Assembly (NCBI GenBank): GCA_001771935.1
Contig: MERD01000121.1
Location: 1-64,000, forward strand
Reading direction: 5' to 3'
Origin: Betaproteobacteria bacterium RIFCSPLOWO2_02_FULL_67_26
GTDB taxonomy: Bacteria > Pseudomonadota > Gammaproteobacteria > Burkholderiales > SG8-41
Length of the DNA stretch: 64,000 nucleotides
In this document: one piece after another, positions 28,701 to 37,163 of the stretch
Position numbering within the stretch: the first letter of the stretch is position 1
How the letters are laid out: each line of letters starts with the position of its first letter
Program-made: the position numbers and the translations under genes
The notes under the pieces: model-generated
What the model saw: only the letters and a program-made list of their open reading frames with translations
What the model was told of the DNA's origin: nothing
The model's database searches: none

Positions 28701-30044
28701 ATGGACGCCAGCGAAGCCCTTTTCCTCGCCCGCACCCAGTTCGGGCTGAACATCGCCTTCCATATCCTGTTCCCGAGCATCACGATTGCGCTCGCGTGGT
28801 TTCTCGTATTTTTTAGAGTGCAGTACGCGCTTACGCGCCGGCCCGAGTGGCTCGCGACCTACCGCCTGTGGACCAAGATCTTCGCGCTGTCGTTCGCGAT
28901 GGGCGTGGTCTCCGGCATCACCATGTCCTTCCAGTTCGGCACCAACTGGCCGGGCTTCATGAACAAGGTCGGCAACATCGCCGGGCCGCTGCTCGCCTAC
29001 GAGGTCCTGACCGCCTTCTTCCTCGAGGCGACCTTCCTCGGCGTGATGCTGTTCGGCATGAACCGCGTGCCGAACTGGGTGCACATCACGTCCGCGGTGC
29101 TGGTCGCCGCCGGCACCTCGCTCTCGGCGTTCTGGATCCTCGCGCTCAATTCCTGGATGCAGACGCCGGTCGGTCACATCGTCGCCGATGGCCAGCTCAT
29201 CGCCGGCGACTGGCTGGAGGTCATCTTCAATCCCTCGTTTCCCTACCGCATGATCCACATGATGCTCGCCTCCGGGCTGACCGCGACGTTCCTCGTCGCG
29301 GGGCTGTCGGCGTGGCGGCTACTCAAGGCGCCGGGCGACGCCGGCGCCGCGCGCACGCTGCGCGCCGGCATCCTCGTGGGCGCCGTGCTCGCGCCGCTGC
29401 AGGCGTGGGTGGGCGACCGGCACGGGCTCAACACGCTCGAGCACCAGCCCGCGAAAATCGCCGCCATCGAGGCCATCTGGAAGACGGAAAAGGGCGTGCC
29501 GCTGGTCCTGTTCGCGATACCCAACGAGCAGGCCCGGCGCAATGATTATTCGATCGAGATCCCGAAGGGCGCGAGCCTGATCCTGAAGCACGATCCCGAC
29601 GCCGAGCTGAAGGGGCTCGACGCGTTCGCGCCGGATACGGCGCCGGTCGCGCCGGTCTTCTTCTCCTTCCGGGTGATGGTGGGCATCGGCATGGCGATGA
29701 TCGCGCTCGCGTGGTTCGGCCTGTGGGCGACGCGCGGCGGGCGCGCCCCGCCGCGCTGGCTCCTGTGGACGTTCGCGGGCTTCACCTTCTCCGGCTGGGT
29801 CGCGGTCGAGGCCGGCTGGCTGGTCACCGAGATCGGCCGCCAGCCGTGGCTCGTCACCGGCGTGCTGCGCACGGCGGACGCCGCCGGTGGGGCCTCTGGC
29901 GCGCAGCTGGGCGCGAGCCTCACCGGCTACATCCTCACCTACACGCTGATGCTGATCGCCTACATGGTGGTGCTCACGCACATGGCCGGCACCGGCAGCG
30001 CGCGGGAAGACCCGCGTGCCGCGCTGGTGGCGGAGGCGCGATGA
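28701..30044 (+). CDS. cydA: cytochrome bd-type quinol oxidase subunit I, cyanide-insensitive (CioA-like) form
   Basis: 447 residues with about nine membrane segments. His21 (AFHILFPS) matches the haem b595 ligand. The stretch GDRHGLNTLEHQPAKIAAIEA and the short loop after it are typical of the CIO/CioA subgroup, which lacks the long Q-loop of E. coli CydA. The GRQPW motif follows near the C-terminal part. The enzyme oxidises quinol and reduces O2 to water with high affinity and little sensitivity to cyanide or sulfide. Overlaps cydB by 4 bp. Divergent from clpB. Confidence 0.95.
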   Translation: MDASEALFLARTQFGLNIAFHILFPSITIALAWFLVFFRVQYALTRRPEWLATYRLWTKIFALSFAMGVVSGITMSFQFGTNWPGFMNKVGNIAGPLLAYEVLTAFFLEATFLGVMLFGMNRVPNWVHITSAVLVAAGTSLSAFWILALNSWMQTPVGHIVADGQLIAGDWLEVIFNPSFPYRMIHMMLASGLTATFLVAGLSAWRLLKAPGDAGAARTLRAGILVGAVLAPLQAWVGDRHGLNTLEHQPAKIAAIEAIWKTEKGVPLVLFAIPNEQARRNDYSIEIPKGASLILKHDPDAELKGLDAFAPDTAPVAPVFFSFRVMVGIGMAMIALAWFGLWATRGGRAPPRWLLWTFAGFTFSGWVAVEAGWLVTEIGRQPWLVTGVLRTADAAGGASGAQLGASLTGYILTYTLMLIAYMVVLTHMAGTGSAREDPRAALVAEAR

Positions 30045-31033
30045 CGATCGACCTCCCCGTCGTCTTCGCCGTCCTCATGGGCGTGGCGGTCCTCGCCTAC
30101 GTGGTGCTGGACGGCTACGATCTCGGCGTGGGCATGCTGCTGCCGGCCGCGTCCCCGCGCGAGCAGAACGTGATGGTCTCGTCGATCGGCCCGTTCTGGG
30201 ACGCCAACGAGACCTGGCTCGTGCTGGGGGTCGGCTTGCTGCTCGTCGCGTTTCCGTCCGCGCACGGCATCGTGCTGGGCGCGCTCTACCTGCCGGTGGT
30301 GGTGATGCTGATCGGCCTCATGCTGCGCGGCGTCGCGTTCGAGTTCCGCGTCAAGGCCGAGGGCTGGCACCGCGAGCTGTGGAACGGGCTGTTCTGGTTC
30401 GGCTCGTTCCTGGCATCGCTGGCGCAGGGATTGATGCTCGGCTACTACATCACCGGTTTCGCGCCCGGCTTCGGCACGTTCCTGTTCGCGCTGGTGGTGG
30501 CCGGCGGCCTCTGCGGCGGCTACGTCCTGCTCGGCGCGACCTGGCTCATCATCCGCACCGAGGGCGACCTGCAGCGCAAGGCGGTGGGCTGGACGCGCTG
30601 GGGCCTCCTGTGGATCGCGCTCGGCGTCGCGCTCGTCAGCATCGGCACGCCGCTCGCGAGCGAAACCGTGCGCATGAAATGGTTCGATTTCCCGCGCACG
30701 CTGGGGCTGATGCTGCTCCCGGCCGCGAGCGCCGCGGCCTGGCTCTGGGTCTGGACGCTCACCGGCCGCATGAAGCGCGGCGAGACCACTTCCGAATGGA
30801 AGCCATTCGCCGGCGCGGTGGCGATCTACGCGCTCGCTTTCCTCGGCCTCGCCTACAGCGTGTTCCCGTACGTCGTGCTCGACCGCATGACGATCTGGGA
30901 GGCCGCGGCGCACCCCTCCGCGCTGAAGGTGATGCTGATCGGGGCGCTCATCGTGCTGCCGTTCATCATCGGCTACACGGTGTTCGCCTACCGCGTGTTC
31001 AGCGGCAAGGCGTCGGAGAAGCTCTACGATTAG
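30041..31033 (+). CDS. cydB: cytochrome bd-type quinol oxidase subunit II
   Basis: 330 residues from ATG 30041 (ATGA overlap with cydA). Eight membrane segments predicted by eye. N-terminus MTIDLPVVFAVLMGVAVLAYVVLDGYDLGVG with the conserved GYDLG, then GPFWDANETWLVLG near 49-62, both CydB signatures. It is the structural partner of CydA. No small CydX-like frame is evident after the stop. Together with APS reductase, a sulfide-tolerant oxidase suits a sulfur-oxidising lifestyle; that link is an inference. Confidence 0.95.
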   Translation: MTIDLPVVFAVLMGVAVLAYVVLDGYDLGVGMLLPAASPREQNVMVSSIGPFWDANETWLVLGVGLLLVAFPSAHGIVLGALYLPVVVMLIGLMLRGVAFEFRVKAEGWHRELWNGLFWFGSFLASLAQGLMLGYYITGFAPGFGTFLFALVVAGGLCGGYVLLGATWLIIRTEGDLQRKAVGWTRWGLLWIALGVALVSIGTPLASETVRMKWFDFPRTLGLMLLPAASAAAWLWVWTLTGRMKRGETTSEWKPFAGAVAIYALAFLGLAYSVFPYVVLDRMTIWEAAAHPSALKVMLIGALIVLPFIIGYTVFAYRVFSGKASEKLYD

Positions 31034-31240
31034 CCGCCGGTGATCGCATATCAGAAAAATATCTAAGCTCATCGAATTTACTTATGCCGCGAACATACTT
31101 GACATCCAGCGGTGTCCGTCGAACACTGGCCGTGCTTCGGTTTGGTGCAGGCTCCGCACCGGATTGGTGATGCGCTGCGGTCGTCTGCGGGGGAATGAAA
31201 TCGGTTTAGGTGAAGCAGACAACAAAGGAGAGGGCAGACC
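31034..31240 (+). promoter_or_regulatory. leader region of the YeiH-type gene with a candidate promoter
   Basis: TTGACA at 31099-31104 is followed 17 bases later by AACACT (31122-31127), a poor -10. A strong ribosome-binding sequence AGGAGAGGG lies shortly before the ATG at 31241. No gene is seen in the gap. Confidence 0.35.
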
Positions 31241-32776
31241 ATGGCGACACAGAAATGGCGCACCGAGGACTGGGTTGCGGTTTACATCGGATTCCTGATC
31301 ATCATCCTCACCCTGGCCGCATTCAGCGGAAAGTTCGTTGACCTGAGGGCCGCGAGCTCGGCGTTCCGCTGGACCACCGACACCCAGCTCGCGTCGCGCG
31401 CGCCCGGCTGGAGCGCGCAGCTCGACGGGGTCATCAAGGACGCCGCGGCCAAGGGCGAAAAAGGCAAGGCGCTGGCCGACTCGGCGACCGAGCTGAAGAC
31501 CGCCCTGGAGAAGGGAGATCGCAAGGCGATCGAGAAGGCGGCGGGCGCCGTCGCCAAGGCCGGAGGCCGCAATACCGTCGCCGGGACCCTCGGCGGCGCC
31601 GTCCGCGGACACGCGGCATCCGATGCGGGCGCGAAGGTCTTCACCTGGGCGAACCTGTCCAAGGTCGTGTCCATCGGGGTCGTGTGGCTCGTGCTCGCCA
31701 CGCTCGGGATGTGGTTGATCTCGGGCCGGGTCGCGCCGGCCTTCCTCATCGGCTTCCCGGTCGTGTTCGGGCTCGCCTGGCTCGCGCGCTTCCTCGCGGG
31801 GAACGGGCTGTTCGTCGAGTACGGCATCGAGTACGTGATTTTCGCGCTGTTCCTGGGACTGCTCATCAGCAACACCATCGGCGTGCCGGATTGGCTCAAG
31901 CCCGCGGTGCAGACCGAGTACTACATCAAGACCGGCCTGGTGGTCCTCGGCACGGCGCTGCTTCTGCTCGAGATCCTGCAGTACGGCGCGCTCGGGATCC
32001 TGCAGGCGATCCTGGTCGTGTTCGTGGTCTGGTACTTCTGCTTCTGGCTCGCGAGGAAGCTCAAGGTGGACGACGATTTCGCGGCGATGCTCTCGTCCTC
32101 GGTCGCCATCTGCGGGGTATCGGCGGCGATCGCCACCTGCGGCGCGATCGCGGGCGACAAGAAGAAGCTCTCGTACGTCACCTCGCTCGTGCTCATCGTC
32201 GCGGTGCCGATGATGGTGATCATGCCCTGGATAGTGAAGGCCTTCAACATGCCCGAGGTCGTCGGCGGGGCCTGGCTCGGCGGCACGCTCGACACCAGCG
32301 CGACGGTGGTGGCCGCGGGCGCGCTCGTCAGCGACACCGCCATGAAGGTCGGCGTGATCGTCAAGTTCGCGCAGAACGCGCTGATCGGCGTCGCCGCCTT
32401 CATCCTGGTGGTGTGGTGGACGTTCAAGGCGGGCGCGGCGCCCGGCGGCCAGAAGCCGAGCCCGGGGATCATCTGGGAGCGCTTCCCCAAGTTCGTGCTC
32501 GGCTTTCTCGTCGCCTCGGCGCTGTTTTCGTTCGTCATCCCCGCCGACCTGGTGAGCGGCACCAAGGGCGCGTTCGGCGAGATCCGCACCTGGTGGTTCG
32601 CGATGGCGTTCGTGTGCATCGGCCTGGAGGCCCGGTTCGTCGAGCTTGCGGGCATGGGCGGCGGGCGCCCGGCGCTTGCGTTCATCATCGCCCAGATCTT
32701 CAACGTGTTCTTCACGCTGGTGCTCGCTTACCTGATCTTCGGGGGGGTGATCTTCCCCGTCCCGGAATTCAAGTAG
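31241..32776 (+). CDS. YeiH/UPF0324-family putative sulfate or anion exporter with an N-terminal insertion
   Basis: 511 residues, against about 330-350 for plain YeiH. The core from about residue 140 has ten or so membrane segments with SSSVAICGVSAAIATCGAI near 286-304 and GGTLDTSATVVAAGAL near 347-362, typical of the family. A first membrane segment (about 13-31) is separated from the core by roughly 100 hydrophilic residues rich in Ala, Lys, Glu and Gly, probably an extracytoplasmic helical domain. Family members are tentatively assigned to sulfate or sulfonate-product export. Beside APS reductase genes, export of sulfur oxyanions is plausible but unproven. Confidence 0.85.
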   Translation: MATQKWRTEDWVAVYIGFLIIILTLAAFSGKFVDLRAASSAFRWTTDTQLASRAPGWSAQLDGVIKDAAAKGEKGKALADSATELKTALEKGDRKAIEKAAGAVAKAGGRNTVAGTLGGAVRGHAASDAGAKVFTWANLSKVVSIGVVWLVLATLGMWLISGRVAPAFLIGFPVVFGLAWLARFLAGNGLFVEYGIEYVIFALFLGLLISNTIGVPDWLKPAVQTEYYIKTGLVVLGTALLLLEILQYGALGILQAILVVFVVWYFCFWLARKLKVDDDFAAMLSSSVAICGVSAAIATCGAIAGDKKKLSYVTSLVLIVAVPMMVIMPWIVKAFNMPEVVGGAWLGGTLDTSATVVAAGALVSDTAMKVGVIVKFAQNALIGVAAFILVVWWTFKAGAAPGGQKPSPGIIWERFPKFVLGFLVASALFSFVIPADLVSGTKGAFGEIRTWWFAMAFVCIGLEARFVELAGMGGGRPALAFIIAQIFNVFFTLVLAYLIFGGVIFPVPEFK

Positions 32777-32796
32777 CCGCGGCGCAGTGAACCCGG

Positions 32797-32831
32797 GCCC
32801 CGCGCAGGCGGTCATACCGCCTCCGCGGGGC
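32797..32831 (+). terminator. strong hairpin terminator after the YeiH-type gene
   Basis: GCCCCGCG (32797-32804) pairs with CGCGGGGC (32824-32831), and inside it AGGCGGT pairs with ACCGCCT around a CAT loop, with one C-C mismatch between the stems. A short T-containing tail (TTGTCACTT) follows. Stem strength and position suggest transcription termination. Confidence 0.7.
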
Positions 32832-32857
32832 TTGTCACTTGGAGGGCGGAACTGGAG

Positions 32858-33958
32858 ATGGGCGCGACCGTCGAGCGCATCGGGAACTGGCTCAGGAACC
32901 GGGCCGCGCTGCGGCCCTTCGAGGCGTTCCAGATCGAAGTGACGTCGCGCTGCAACATCCAGTGCGTGATGTGCCCGGTCACGGTGCTGTCCGATCGCTG
33001 GCACGCGCGGGACATGTCGTGGGAGACGTTCGAGCGGTTGGCCGAGGCGTTCGGCCGCGCGAACTGGGTTCACCTGCAGGGCTGGGGCGAGCCGCTCCTG
33101 CACCGGCGCCTGTTCGACATGATCGCCCGCGCGAAGGGCGCGGGCTGCCGGGTCGGCTTCACGACCAACGGCACGCGCCTCACTCCGGGCACGGGGGCGC
33201 GGCTGCTCGACTCGGGGCTCGATCTCGTCGCGGTGTCGATCGCCGGGGCCACGGCCGCCACTCACGAGGCGATCCGGGCGGGGTCGAATTTCGCCAGGCT
33301 CGCGGAAAACCTGCGGCGCTTCCTGCTGCTGCGGCGGGAGCGCGGGAACGCGCGCCCCAAGGTCGAGATCCTCTTCCTCATGACGAGCACCAACCTCGCC
33401 GAGCTGCCGCGCGCCGTCGAGCTCGCCGCGGAGCTCGGCGCCGACGAGCTGGTCGCGACCAACCTCGATTACGTGATGACCGCCGGGCTCGATTCCCTGC
33501 GGACCTATTCGGACGCGCCGCCCGCGGCGGAGTTCCGCGACGCCCTCGAGCAGGCGCGCGCCGTGGCGCTGCGGACCGGCATCACCTTCCGCCCCTACCG
33601 CCTCCAGTTCAGGGAGATGGCGGTATGCGATCTCGATCCATTGAGGATCCTGTACGTCTCGGCGGACGGCGCGGTGGCGCCGTGCGTCTATACCTCGCTC
33701 GCGGGGCAATCCGGTTTGCCGCGCGTGTTCGCGGGCGCCCCGGTGGAGGTCCCGGCGGTGAGTTTCGGCAACGTGAACGACCGGCCGCTCATGGAAATCT
33801 GGCAAGACCCTGCCTACCGCGAGTTCCGGGCCCGGTTCACCCGGCGCGTGGAGGGCGCTACCGCCATGATGCTCGGCGCCGCCGGCGGAGCGGCGGCACG
33901 CGAGGAGCACCCGGCGCCGGAAGCGTGCCGCACCTGCCCCAAGCTCTTCGGCATCTGA
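32858..33958 (+). CDS. radical SAM protein with SPASM-like C-terminus
   Basis: 366 residues. The [4Fe-4S]-SAM motif CNIQCVMC places cysteines at 32, 36 and 39. The GWGEPLLH segment (near 74-81) is the conserved GGE-type SAM contact and TTNGTRL is the next conserved strand. The C-terminal part carries further cysteines (VAPCVYT, then CRTCPKLFGI at the end), suggesting an auxiliary cluster as in SPASM enzymes. These often modify peptides or proteins, but no precursor peptide is seen nearby. It converges with the glutamate-synthase-like gene, 5 bp apart. Confidence 0.88.
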   Translation: MGATVERIGNWLRNRAALRPFEAFQIEVTSRCNIQCVMCPVTVLSDRWHARDMSWETFERLAEAFGRANWVHLQGWGEPLLHRRLFDMIARAKGAGCRVGFTTNGTRLTPGTGARLLDSGLDLVAVSIAGATAATHEAIRAGSNFARLAENLRRFLLLRRERGNARPKVEILFLMTSTNLAELPRAVELAAELGADELVATNLDYVMTAGLDSLRTYSDAPPAAEFRDALEQARAVALRTGITFRPYRLQFREMAVCDLDPLRILYVSADGAVAPCVYTSLAGQSGLPRVFAGAPVEVPAVSFGNVNDRPLMEIWQDPAYREFRARFTRRVEGATAMMLGAAGGAAAREEHPAPEACRTCPKLFGI

Positions 33959-33963
33959 ATTTC

Positions 33964-35481
33964 CTACGCCGCCGCGCTCGCCGTGGCGGCCTTCGATGCC
34001 GTGCGCGAGCCGATCGCGGGATAGGGATAGAGCATGTTGAGCGCGATGCTCTGGTTGGCGGTCTGGACGATCCGAACGTGCTCGCGCTTCAGCTCCCGCG
34101 CGTGCCGGCAGCCGCAGGAGTGCGCGATCATGTCGATCTCCTTGTCCATGTTGCGCGCGTAGTTCGCCACGCGCAGGTACTTCTCCTCCACCACCAGGCC
34201 GCGGTGGAGCCGCGGATTGTGCGTGGTGACGCCCGCCGGGCAGGTGTTGGTGTGGCAGCGCAGCGCCTGGATGCACCCCAGCGCGAACATGAAGCCGCGC
34301 GCCGTGACCACGAAATCGGCGCCCACGCACAACGCCCACGCCGCGCGCGCGGAGGTGACGAGCTTGCCGGCCGCCACGACGCGGATGCGGTCCTTCAGGT
34401 CGGACTGCAGCAGCGAGTCCACCACGCGCGGCAGCGCCTCCGCGATCGGCAGCGCCATGTGGTCCATCAGCGTTTGCGGGGCCGCGCCGCTGCCGCCTTC
34501 ACCGCCGTCGATATGCAGGAAATCGGGCGCGTATTCCTTGCCGCGCCGCAGCACCGTGTCGCACAGGTCGTTGATGAACTCCCAGCCGCCGATCGCGGTC
34601 TTGATGCCCACCGGCCGGCCCGTGAGCTCGCGCAGGTAGGCGACCTTTTCGAGCAGCTGGTCCATGTTGGCGATGTCGTAGTGGCGGTTCGGGCTGATCG
34701 AGTCCTTGCCCTGGGGAATGCCGCGGATGCGCGCGATCTCCTCGGTCACCTTGCCGCCCGGCAGCACGCCGCCCTTGCCCGGCTTCGCACCCTGCGAGAG
34801 CTTGACCTCGAACGCCTTCACGTGCTGCGCGATCTCCTTCACCTTCTCCGGCGAGAAGCTGCCGTCGACGTTGCGCATGCCGTACTTGGCGGTGCCCATC
34901 TGCATGATGACGTCGCAGCCGCCTTCCAGGTGATGCGGCGCGAGCCCGCCTTCGCCGGTGCCCATCCAGCAGCCGGCTGCCTTCGCGCCGCGCGAGAGCG
35001 AGCGCACCGCGGGCGCGGAGATCGCGCCGAAGCTCATGCCGCTGATGTTGACGATGGATTTCGCCTCGAACGGCAGCTTGCAGTAGCCGTCGCCGATCAC
35101 GAGGGACGGCGTTTGCAGGCGGTCCTCCTCGAGCACCGGGAACGGATGGTTGACGAAGATGATGGAGCCCGGCTCGCGCAGGTCGTTGGTCGAGCCGAAT
35201 CCGATAATGCTGCCCTCGCCCTTGGCCAGGCGGTAGATGAAGCTCCGCATCGCCCGGTTGAACGGCATCTCGGAGCGGTCGCCCGCGAAGAAGTACTGCC
35301 GGAAATACTCGCCGAGGTTCTCGAAGAAGAAGCGGAACCGCCCGATCACCGGGTAATTGCGCAATACGGTGTGCTTTTTCTGGGTGACGTCGTGGATGAT
35401 CAGCACGACCAGCGCGCCGATCAGCACGAACCCGATGATCGTGCCGATGCCGTAAGAGAGTACGCTCAAGATGCCGTTCAT
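33964..35481 (-). CDS. membrane-anchored FMN-binding glutamate-synthase-domain protein
   Basis: 505 residues from ATG 35479-35481, after a purine-rich AGGGGGCGGG; the frame runs on upstream but without family features. One N-terminal membrane segment (about 9-31). The rest matches the GltB FMN barrel: NISGMSFGAIS near 152-162, GTGEGGLAPHH near 180-190, HIDGGEGGSGAAP near 320-332 and the Cys cluster RCHTNTCPAGV for a [3Fe-4S] centre. The glutaminase domain of true glutamate synthase is absent, so the reaction and donor are unknown. Divergent from nadC. Confidence 0.88.
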   Translation of the reverse strand: MNGILSVLSYGIGTIIGFVLIGALVVLIIHDVTQKKHTVLRNYPVIGRFRFFFENLGEYFRQYFFAGDRSEMPFNRAMRSFIYRLAKGEGSIIGFGSTNDLREPGSIIFVNHPFPVLEEDRLQTPSLVIGDGYCKLPFEAKSIVNISGMSFGAISAPAVRSLSRGAKAAGCWMGTGEGGLAPHHLEGGCDVIMQMGTAKYGMRNVDGSFSPEKVKEIAQHVKAFEVKLSQGAKPGKGGVLPGGKVTEEIARIRGIPQGKDSISPNRHYDIANMDQLLEKVAYLRELTGRPVGIKTAIGGWEFINDLCDTVLRRGKEYAPDFLHIDGGEGGSGAAPQTLMDHMALPIAEALPRVVDSLLQSDLKDRIRVVAAGKLVTSARAAWALCVGADFVVTARGFMFALGCIQALRCHTNTCPAGVTTHNPRLHRGLVVEEKYLRVANYARNMDKEIDMIAHSCGCRHARELKREHVRIVQTANQSIALNMLYPYPAIGSRTASKAATASAAA

Positions 35482-35535
35482 CCCGCCCCCTGGCAACGAT
35501 GCTATAGAATTATCTTTCAAATATAGAACAAATCC

Positions 35536-36366
35536 GTGGACTTGGCATCTGTCATCGAGCGTGACGTCACCGCCGCCCTCGCGGAGGACGTGGGCAGCGG
35601 CGACCCCAGCGCACTGTTGTTGCCGGAGCAAAAGACCGCCCGCGCGGTCGTGGTGTGCCGGCAGGACGCCGTGATCTGCGGCCAGGCGTGGTTCGAGGCG
35701 TGCATCCGCAGGCTCGACGCGCAGGGCGCCGTGACGTGGCTCGTGGCGGAAGGGGCGCGCGTCACTCGCGGGGCCCGCGTCTGCGAAATCCAGGGGAAGG
35801 CGCGCGCGCTGCTGACCGCCGAGCGCACGGCGCTCAACTTCCTGCAAACCCTGTCCGCGGTCGCGACCGCCGCGCGGCGCCACGTGGACGCCGCCGCGGG
35901 AACCCGCGCGAAGATCGTGGACACCCGCAAGACGCTGCCGGGCCTGCGCTACGCCCAGAAGTACGCCGTGCGCACCGGCGGCGCCGCCAACCACCGCATG
36001 GGGCTCTACGACGCGATGCTGATCAAGGAAAACCACATCGCCGCGGCGGGCGGCATCCGCCAGGCCATCGAGCAGGCGCGCAAGCTCGCGCGTCCGGAAA
36101 TCTGGATGCAGGTCGAGGTGGAAAACCTGAGCCAGCTGCGCCAGGCACTCGATGCCGGCGCGACGATGATCCTGCTCGACAACATGAGCCCGGAGCAGAT
36201 GCGCGAAGCGGTGAAGATTGCCGGCGACCGCGCCGAGCTGGAGGCTTCCGGCGGCATCACCCTCGACAACATCCGCGCCGTCGCGGAGACCGGTGTCCAC
36301 CGCATCTCGATCGGGAGCCTGACGAAGGATGTGAAGGCGGTGGATTTTTCGCTGCGCTTCGAGTGA
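35536..36366 (+). CDS. nadC: nicotinate-nucleotide pyrophosphorylase (quinolinate phosphoribosyltransferase)
   Basis: 276 residues from GTG 35536. It converts quinolinate and PRPP to nicotinate mononucleotide, CO2 and PPi in NAD synthesis. Key parts: EDVGSGDPS near 17-25, TAERTALNFLQTLSAVAT near 94-111, DTRKTLPGLRYAQKYAVRTGG near 128-148, HRMGLYDAMLIKENH near 153-167, and EASGGITLDNI near 236-246, covering the substrate-binding Arg/Lys residues. Quinolinate makers NadA and NadB are not in the window. The next gene begins 11 bp downstream. Confidence 0.96.
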   Translation: MDLASVIERDVTAALAEDVGSGDPSALLLPEQKTARAVVVCRQDAVICGQAWFEACIRRLDAQGAVTWLVAEGARVTRGARVCEIQGKARALLTAERTALNFLQTLSAVATAARRHVDAAAGTRAKIVDTRKTLPGLRYAQKYAVRTGGAANHRMGLYDAMLIKENHIAAAGGIRQAIEQARKLARPEIWMQVEVENLSQLRQALDAGATMILLDNMSPEQMREAVKIAGDRAELEASGGITLDNIRAVAETGVHRISIGSLTKDVKAVDFSLRFE

Positions 36367-36377
36367 GAGGATTCGTG

Positions 36378-37118
36378 ATGAAAGCAGGCCACGACATGAT
36401 GAAGCACCGCCGCGGATTTCTTCAAGCCGCCGCGGCGGCGTTCGCCTTGAGCAGTCTGCCGTTCGCCGCGCGCGCCGCGGGCGCCGCGGCGGGGAAGATG
36501 AAGATCGGAATCGTCGGTTCGGGCCGGATCGGCGGGACGCTCGGCCGCATCTGGGCCAACGCCGGGCATACGGTGATGTTCTCCTCGCTCGATCTCGAGC
36601 ACGACAAGGCGCTTGCCGCCAGCGTCGGGGCCAACGCCCGGGCGGGAACGCCGCGCGAAGCGGCCGTTTTCGGCGATGTGCTGCTGGTCGCGGTGCCGTA
36701 CCACGCGCTGCCGCAGGTGGCAAAAGATCTCGGGGCCTTGCTCAAGGGCAAGGTGGTGATCGACACCTGCAACCCTTTTCCCGGACGCGACGGCGAGGTC
36801 GGGATCTGGGCCCAGAAGAAGGGCGCCGGCCTCGCCTCGGCGGAGCTGCTGCCCGGGGCGCGCATCGTCCGCGCCTTCAATGCGATCGGATACTCCAGGC
36901 TGCCGGAGGCGGCGCAGAGCCCGGGACGTACCGGCATGCCGATGGCGGGCGACGACGCGAAGGCCAACGCGATCGCCTCGATACTGGTGCGCGACGTCGG
37001 CTACGAGCCGGTGGTGATCGGGCCGCTCGCCATGGGCAAGCACCTGGTCCCGGGAACAACGCTCTCCGGCGAGCGCTCGCCGGTGGAAATCCGGAAGATC
37101 GCGGCGACGCTCAAGTGA
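36378..37118 (+). CDS. Tat-exported NADP-binding oxidoreductase, F420 reductase-like
   Basis: 246 residues from ATG 36378. The N-terminus has a twin-arginine signal (KHRRGFLQAAAAAFALS, ending near ARA-A). The mature part opens with a Rossmann GIVGSGRIGGTLG (about 43-55) and contains FNAIGYSRL, resembling NADPH-dependent F420 reductases and related dinucleotide-binding proteins. Tat export would fit a protein folded around its cofactor before secretion. No F420 genes are nearby, so the F420 connection may not hold. It lies between nadC and the AhpD-like gene, 45 bp upstream of the latter. Confidence 0.85.
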   Translation: MKAGHDMMKHRRGFLQAAAAAFALSSLPFAARAAGAAAGKMKIGIVGSGRIGGTLGRIWANAGHTVMFSSLDLEHDKALAASVGANARAGTPREAAVFGDVLLVAVPYHALPQVAKDLGALLKGKVVIDTCNPFPGRDGEVGIWAQKKGAGLASAELLPGARIVRAFNAIGYSRLPEAAQSPGRTGMPMAGDDAKANAIASILVRDVGYEPVVIGPLAMGKHLVPGTTLSGERSPVEIRKIAATLK

Positions 37119-37163
37119 GCATGCCAAAATTCCGCTCTCACGTGTTTTCAAGTGGAGTGAATC

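Noticed and set aside
31082-34339. A minus-strand frame of 1085 codons opposite the YeiH-type and radical SAM genes
   Set aside because: Low-complexity Arg/Asp/His-rich translation with no recognisable domain; both opposing genes carry clear family motifs.
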